Source: Lachnospiraceae bacterium | GTDB taxonomy: Bacteria > Bacillota > Clostridia > Lachnospirales > Lachnospiraceae | Assembly (NCBI GenBank): GCA_003484785.1 | Contig: DNAD01000246.1 | Coordinates: 540-7,002 of the forward strand | Direction: 5' to 3' | DNA length: 6,463 nt | Shown here: positions 5,016 through 6,463 of the stretch, in pieces | Numbering within the stretch: position 1 is the stretch's first letter | Layout of the letters: the number at the start of each line of letters is the position of its first letter | Program-made: the position numbers and the translations under genes | Notes under the pieces: model-generated | What the model saw: only the letters and a program-made list of their open reading frames with translations | The model's database searches: none | What the model was told of the DNA's origin: nothing

Positions 5016-5807
5016 ATGGATGAAAATGCGCGTATGGAGGAAGGGCTGTACACACAGGAGCTTGTCCCCCTCTTCAGGGATGCGGAGGCAGACGGGCTGT
5101 TAGGGATACGGGGCTATTTTAATCTGTTTCAGGACATGGCCTGCGCTCATATGCATGAGCTGGGGATCGGAAACGATAAGCTTGTGGAGAGAACGGGCTG
5201 TGCCTGGCTGTTTACAAAGTACAAGCTGTGTGCTTACGGCAGATCGGATTTTGACACAAAGCTGAAGCTGGAGACCTGGATAGAGCCGGTAAGATCGCCT
5301 CTTCTTGTCAACAGGGGATTGTGGGTGAGCGCAAACGGAAGACTCCTTGCGGCGGGAAGGGTGGAGAGCTGTCCCTTCAACCTTAAGGATCAGAAGCTGG
5401 TAAGGCTGTCCGATCTGGATTTTCAAAAGGAAGTTTCCTGTGACAGGGAGGATGGGCTCGGAAGGTTTACGAGAGTAGGGATCTCGATGGAGGGGGCCGA
5501 ATACCGCTTTACCCATACGGTCAGATATGCTGACCTTGACAAGTCACAGCATATGAATAATATTAAGTATATCGACATGTTTCTGAATGTTTTTTCCAGA
5601 GAGTTTTATATGACTCATTTCGTGACGGGCATGGAGATCCAGTTCAGAAACCAGTGCTTTGAGGGGGATGAGATTTTGGTATATACCGTAAAGGAAAAAA
5701 GGGTATGGGAAGCACAGGAAGAGGACGAGAGGATCAGACTTATTGCCGTTAAGGGAGATAAGACCATAGCGGCAACGGGTATGATCACCATAAAGGATAT
5801 TTTATAA
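5016..5807 (+). CDS. Acyl-ACP thioesterase, double hot-dog (FatA/FatB-like bacterial type)
   Basis: A 263-residue protein with two tandem hot-dog folds, matching bacterial acyl-ACP thioesterases (about 240-260). The N-terminal repeat (about 10-135) has the substrate-side helix GYFNLFQDMACAHMHELGIG (33-52) and the CAWLFTKYKL strand (62-71). The C-terminal repeat (about 160-263) starts with FTHTVRYADLDKSQHMNNIKYID (165-187). The family hydrolyses acyl-ACP to free fatty acid in the cytoplasm, setting chain length or recycling ACP. In plant FatB enzymes the catalytic set is D-x-N-x-H plus a downstream Glu. Here D175 and H179 are kept, but Ser (S177) stands at the Asn position and Gln (Q213, in FRNQCF) at the Glu position by eye. 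GGGGAG (5002-5007) is 8 bases before the ATG. cobO follows after 3 bases. No separate promoter is evident. Confidence 0.83.
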   Translation: MDENARMEEGLYTQELVPLFRDAEADGLLGIRGYFNLFQDMACAHMHELGIGNDKLVERTGCAWLFTKYKLCAYGRSDFDTKLKLETWIEPVRSPLLVNRGLWVSANGRLLAAGRVESCPFNLKDQKLVRLSDLDFQKEVSCDREDGLGRFTRVGISMEGAEYRFTHTVRYADLDKSQHMNNIKYIDMFLNVFSREFYMTHFVTGMEIQFRNQCFEGDEILVYTVKEKRVWEAQEEDERIRLIAVKGDKTIAATGMITIKDIL

Positions 5808-5810
5808 GGG

Positions 5811-6344
5811 ATGGGTCTTGTTCATTTATACTACGGTGACGGAAAAGGAAAATCCACCGCGGCTGCGGGCCTGATGCTGCGGGCTCTGGGCGCGGGCCAT
5901 AAGGTGACTCTCGTAAGGCTTCTGAAGGGCGGAGAGCCTGAGAGCGGAGAGGCAAGGCTCCTTAAAATAAACGGAGCCAGAGTCATAGACGGAAAACCGG
6001 AGAACGGTTTTGCCTCGGGCTTTGACAGGGAAGGAAAAGAAAGGCTTAAGCTGTTTCAGGATGGCATACTTAAGAAGCTTATTGAGGAGCTTTCAGAGCC
6101 CGGTACGGATAAGCAGGAGATGCTCGTGCTGGACGAGGCTCTGGCCGCCTGTGAGATGGAGCTGGTGGATGAGGAGCTTGTTAAGGAGCTTGTTAAAGAG
6201 GGGAAAAAGCGGGCAGAGATCGTACTTACCGGAAGAAACCCCCGCAAATGGATGCTGGAGGAGGCCGATTACATTACACAGCTTAAGGCTGAAAGACACC
6301 CCTATGAGAAGGGCATAACCGCCAGAAAAGGTATTGAGTATTAG
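5811..6344 (+). CDS. cobO: Corrinoid (cob(I)alamin) adenosyltransferase, CobO/BtuR family
   Basis: A 177-residue P-loop protein of typical CobO length. GDGKGKST (9-16) is the Walker A motif, followed by AAAGLMLRALGAGHKV, the family's usual continuation. LVLDEA (105-110) is Walker B, EIVLTGRNP (136-144) matches the conserved VVLTGR segment, and the C-terminus ERHPYEKGITARKGIEY (161-177) is diagnostic. CobO transfers the 5'-deoxyadenosyl group of ATP to cob(I)alamin or its precursors, making coenzyme B12 in the cytoplasm. It starts 3 bases after the thioesterase stop; AAAGGA at 5792-5797 is 13 bases away, so translational coupling is likely. Pairing B12 adenosylation with fatty-acyl hydrolysis has no obvious metabolic logic and may be only co-transcription. 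No other cobalamin gene or B12 riboswitch is seen in the window. Confidence 0.92.
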   Translation: MGLVHLYYGDGKGKSTAAAGLMLRALGAGHKVTLVRLLKGGEPESGEARLLKINGARVIDGKPENGFASGFDREGKERLKLFQDGILKKLIEELSEPGTDKQEMLVLDEALAACEMELVDEELVKELVKEGKKRAEIVLTGRNPRKWMLEEADYITQLKAERHPYEKGITARKGIEY

Positions 6345-6358
6345 TTTTGATATTTTTG

Positions 6359-6367
6359 TGATATAAT
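6359..6367 (+). promoter_or_regulatory. Extended -10 promoter after cobO
   Basis: TGATATAAT gives a perfect TATAAT (6362-6367) with the TG extension one base upstream. No good -35 box lies 16-18 bases upstream (it would fall in the last codons of cobO), as is acceptable for extended -10 promoters. Transcription would start near 6374 and run into the hairpins at 6382-6435, so any gene driven from here lies beyond the window and has a structured leader. Confidence 0.5.
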
Positions 6368-6381
6368 GACAGGCAGAACGC

Positions 6382-6397
6382 GTTTTCATTGGAAAAC
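6382..6397. repeat. Short perfect hairpin after cobO
   Basis: GTTTTC (6382-6387) and GAAAAC (6392-6397) are perfect inverted arms around ATTG. It directly precedes the larger stem-loop at 6400-6435. On the + strand it would lie at the start of the transcript from the extended -10 promoter. Confidence 0.5.
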
Positions 6398-6399
6398 CC

Positions 6400-6435
6400 G
6401 TTACTATCACAGCCCAAAAGGCTGTGAATAGTAAC
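6400..6435. repeat. Long stem-loop repeat element after cobO
   Basis: GTTACTATCACAGCC (6400-6414) pairs with GGCTGTGAATAGTAAC (6420-6435) in 15 base pairs with one bulged A and a CAAAA loop. An outer pair, CCCGT (6397-6401) with ACGGG (6441-6445), is an alternative extension. The right arm and loop share 22 of 24 bases with 3022-3045. No T-run follows on the + strand, so it is a poor terminator in that direction. A dispersed palindromic repeat or a structured leader fits better. The bases beyond 6445 show only the small palindrome TGATCA (6451-6456). Confidence 0.7.
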
Positions 6436-6463
6436 ACGATACGGGATCAATGATCACACTTCT

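Noticed and set aside
5100..5516. Minus-strand open frame of 138 codons
   Set aside because: It is antisense to the well-supported thioesterase, with no motif and no ribosome site that would stand out.
5811..6344. B12 riboswitch or cobalamin operon context for cobO
   Set aside because: No cobalamin-box-like sequence and no other cob/cbi gene is present. The gene simply follows the thioesterase by 3 bases.
6345..6463. Intrinsic terminator for cobO at the 6400-6435 stem
   Set aside because: The stem is strong but is followed by ACGATACGGG, with no T-run on the + strand. It could only weakly terminate, and the shared repeat sequence suggests another origin.

Overview
The window looks like chromosomal DNA from a Gram-positive anaerobe of the Clostridia, most likely Lachnospiraceae. 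The grounds are strong purine-rich Shine-Dalgarno sites before most genes, a clostridial-type NlpC/P60 hydrolase with a Lys/Glu/Ala helical linker, a small protein that resembles the DUF6465 family (known to me mainly from Lachnospiraceae), a bacterial FatA-like acyl-ACP thioesterase, and a CobO-type corrinoid adenosyltransferase. This is inferred from protein resemblance; no rRNA or other taxonomic marker is present. All recognised genes are on the + strand.

Layout. (1) 1-573 is the 3' part of a secreted NlpC/P60 cell-wall hydrolase whose start lies outside the window. (2) 574-678 is a gap with overlapping inverted repeats and no promoter I can defend. (3) 679-4362 is a compact four-gene operon: a GHMP heptose-7-phosphate kinase (hddA-like); a fused nucleotidyltransferase/HAD phosphatase (hddC-like plus gmhB-like); a SIS-domain sedoheptulose-7-phosphate isomerase (gmhA-like); and a small transaldolase. 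(4) 4363-4597 is a 235-base gap with a consensus promoter (TTGACA, 17 bases, TATATT) and a roughly 100-base structured leader. (5) 4598-4939 is the DUF6465-like protein, closed by a hairpin terminator at 4963-4996. (6) 5016-6344 is an acyl-ACP thioesterase followed after 3 bases by cobO. (7) 6345-6463 holds an extended -10 promoter and two hairpins, one of which shares a 24-base sequence with the 3' end of the fusion gene.

How the genes fit together. The heptose operon reads as a self-contained route from central sugar phosphates to a nucleotide-activated heptose. Transaldolase could form sedoheptulose 7-phosphate from fructose 6-phosphate and erythrose 4-phosphate. The SIS isomerase would give D-glycero-D-manno-heptose 7-phosphate, and the GHMP kinase the 1,7-bisphosphate. 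The HAD half of the fusion would remove the 7-phosphate, and its nucleotidyltransferase half would make the NDP-heptose. No epimerase, glycosyltransferase or transporter is visible, so the final sugar and its acceptor (capsule, S-layer or other cell-surface glycan) cannot be read from here. The main points for a second look are the transaldolase-equipped cassette with its fusion enzyme, the pseudoknot-capable leader before the DUF6465-like gene, active-site substitutions in the thioesterase, and the shared stem-loop repeat.
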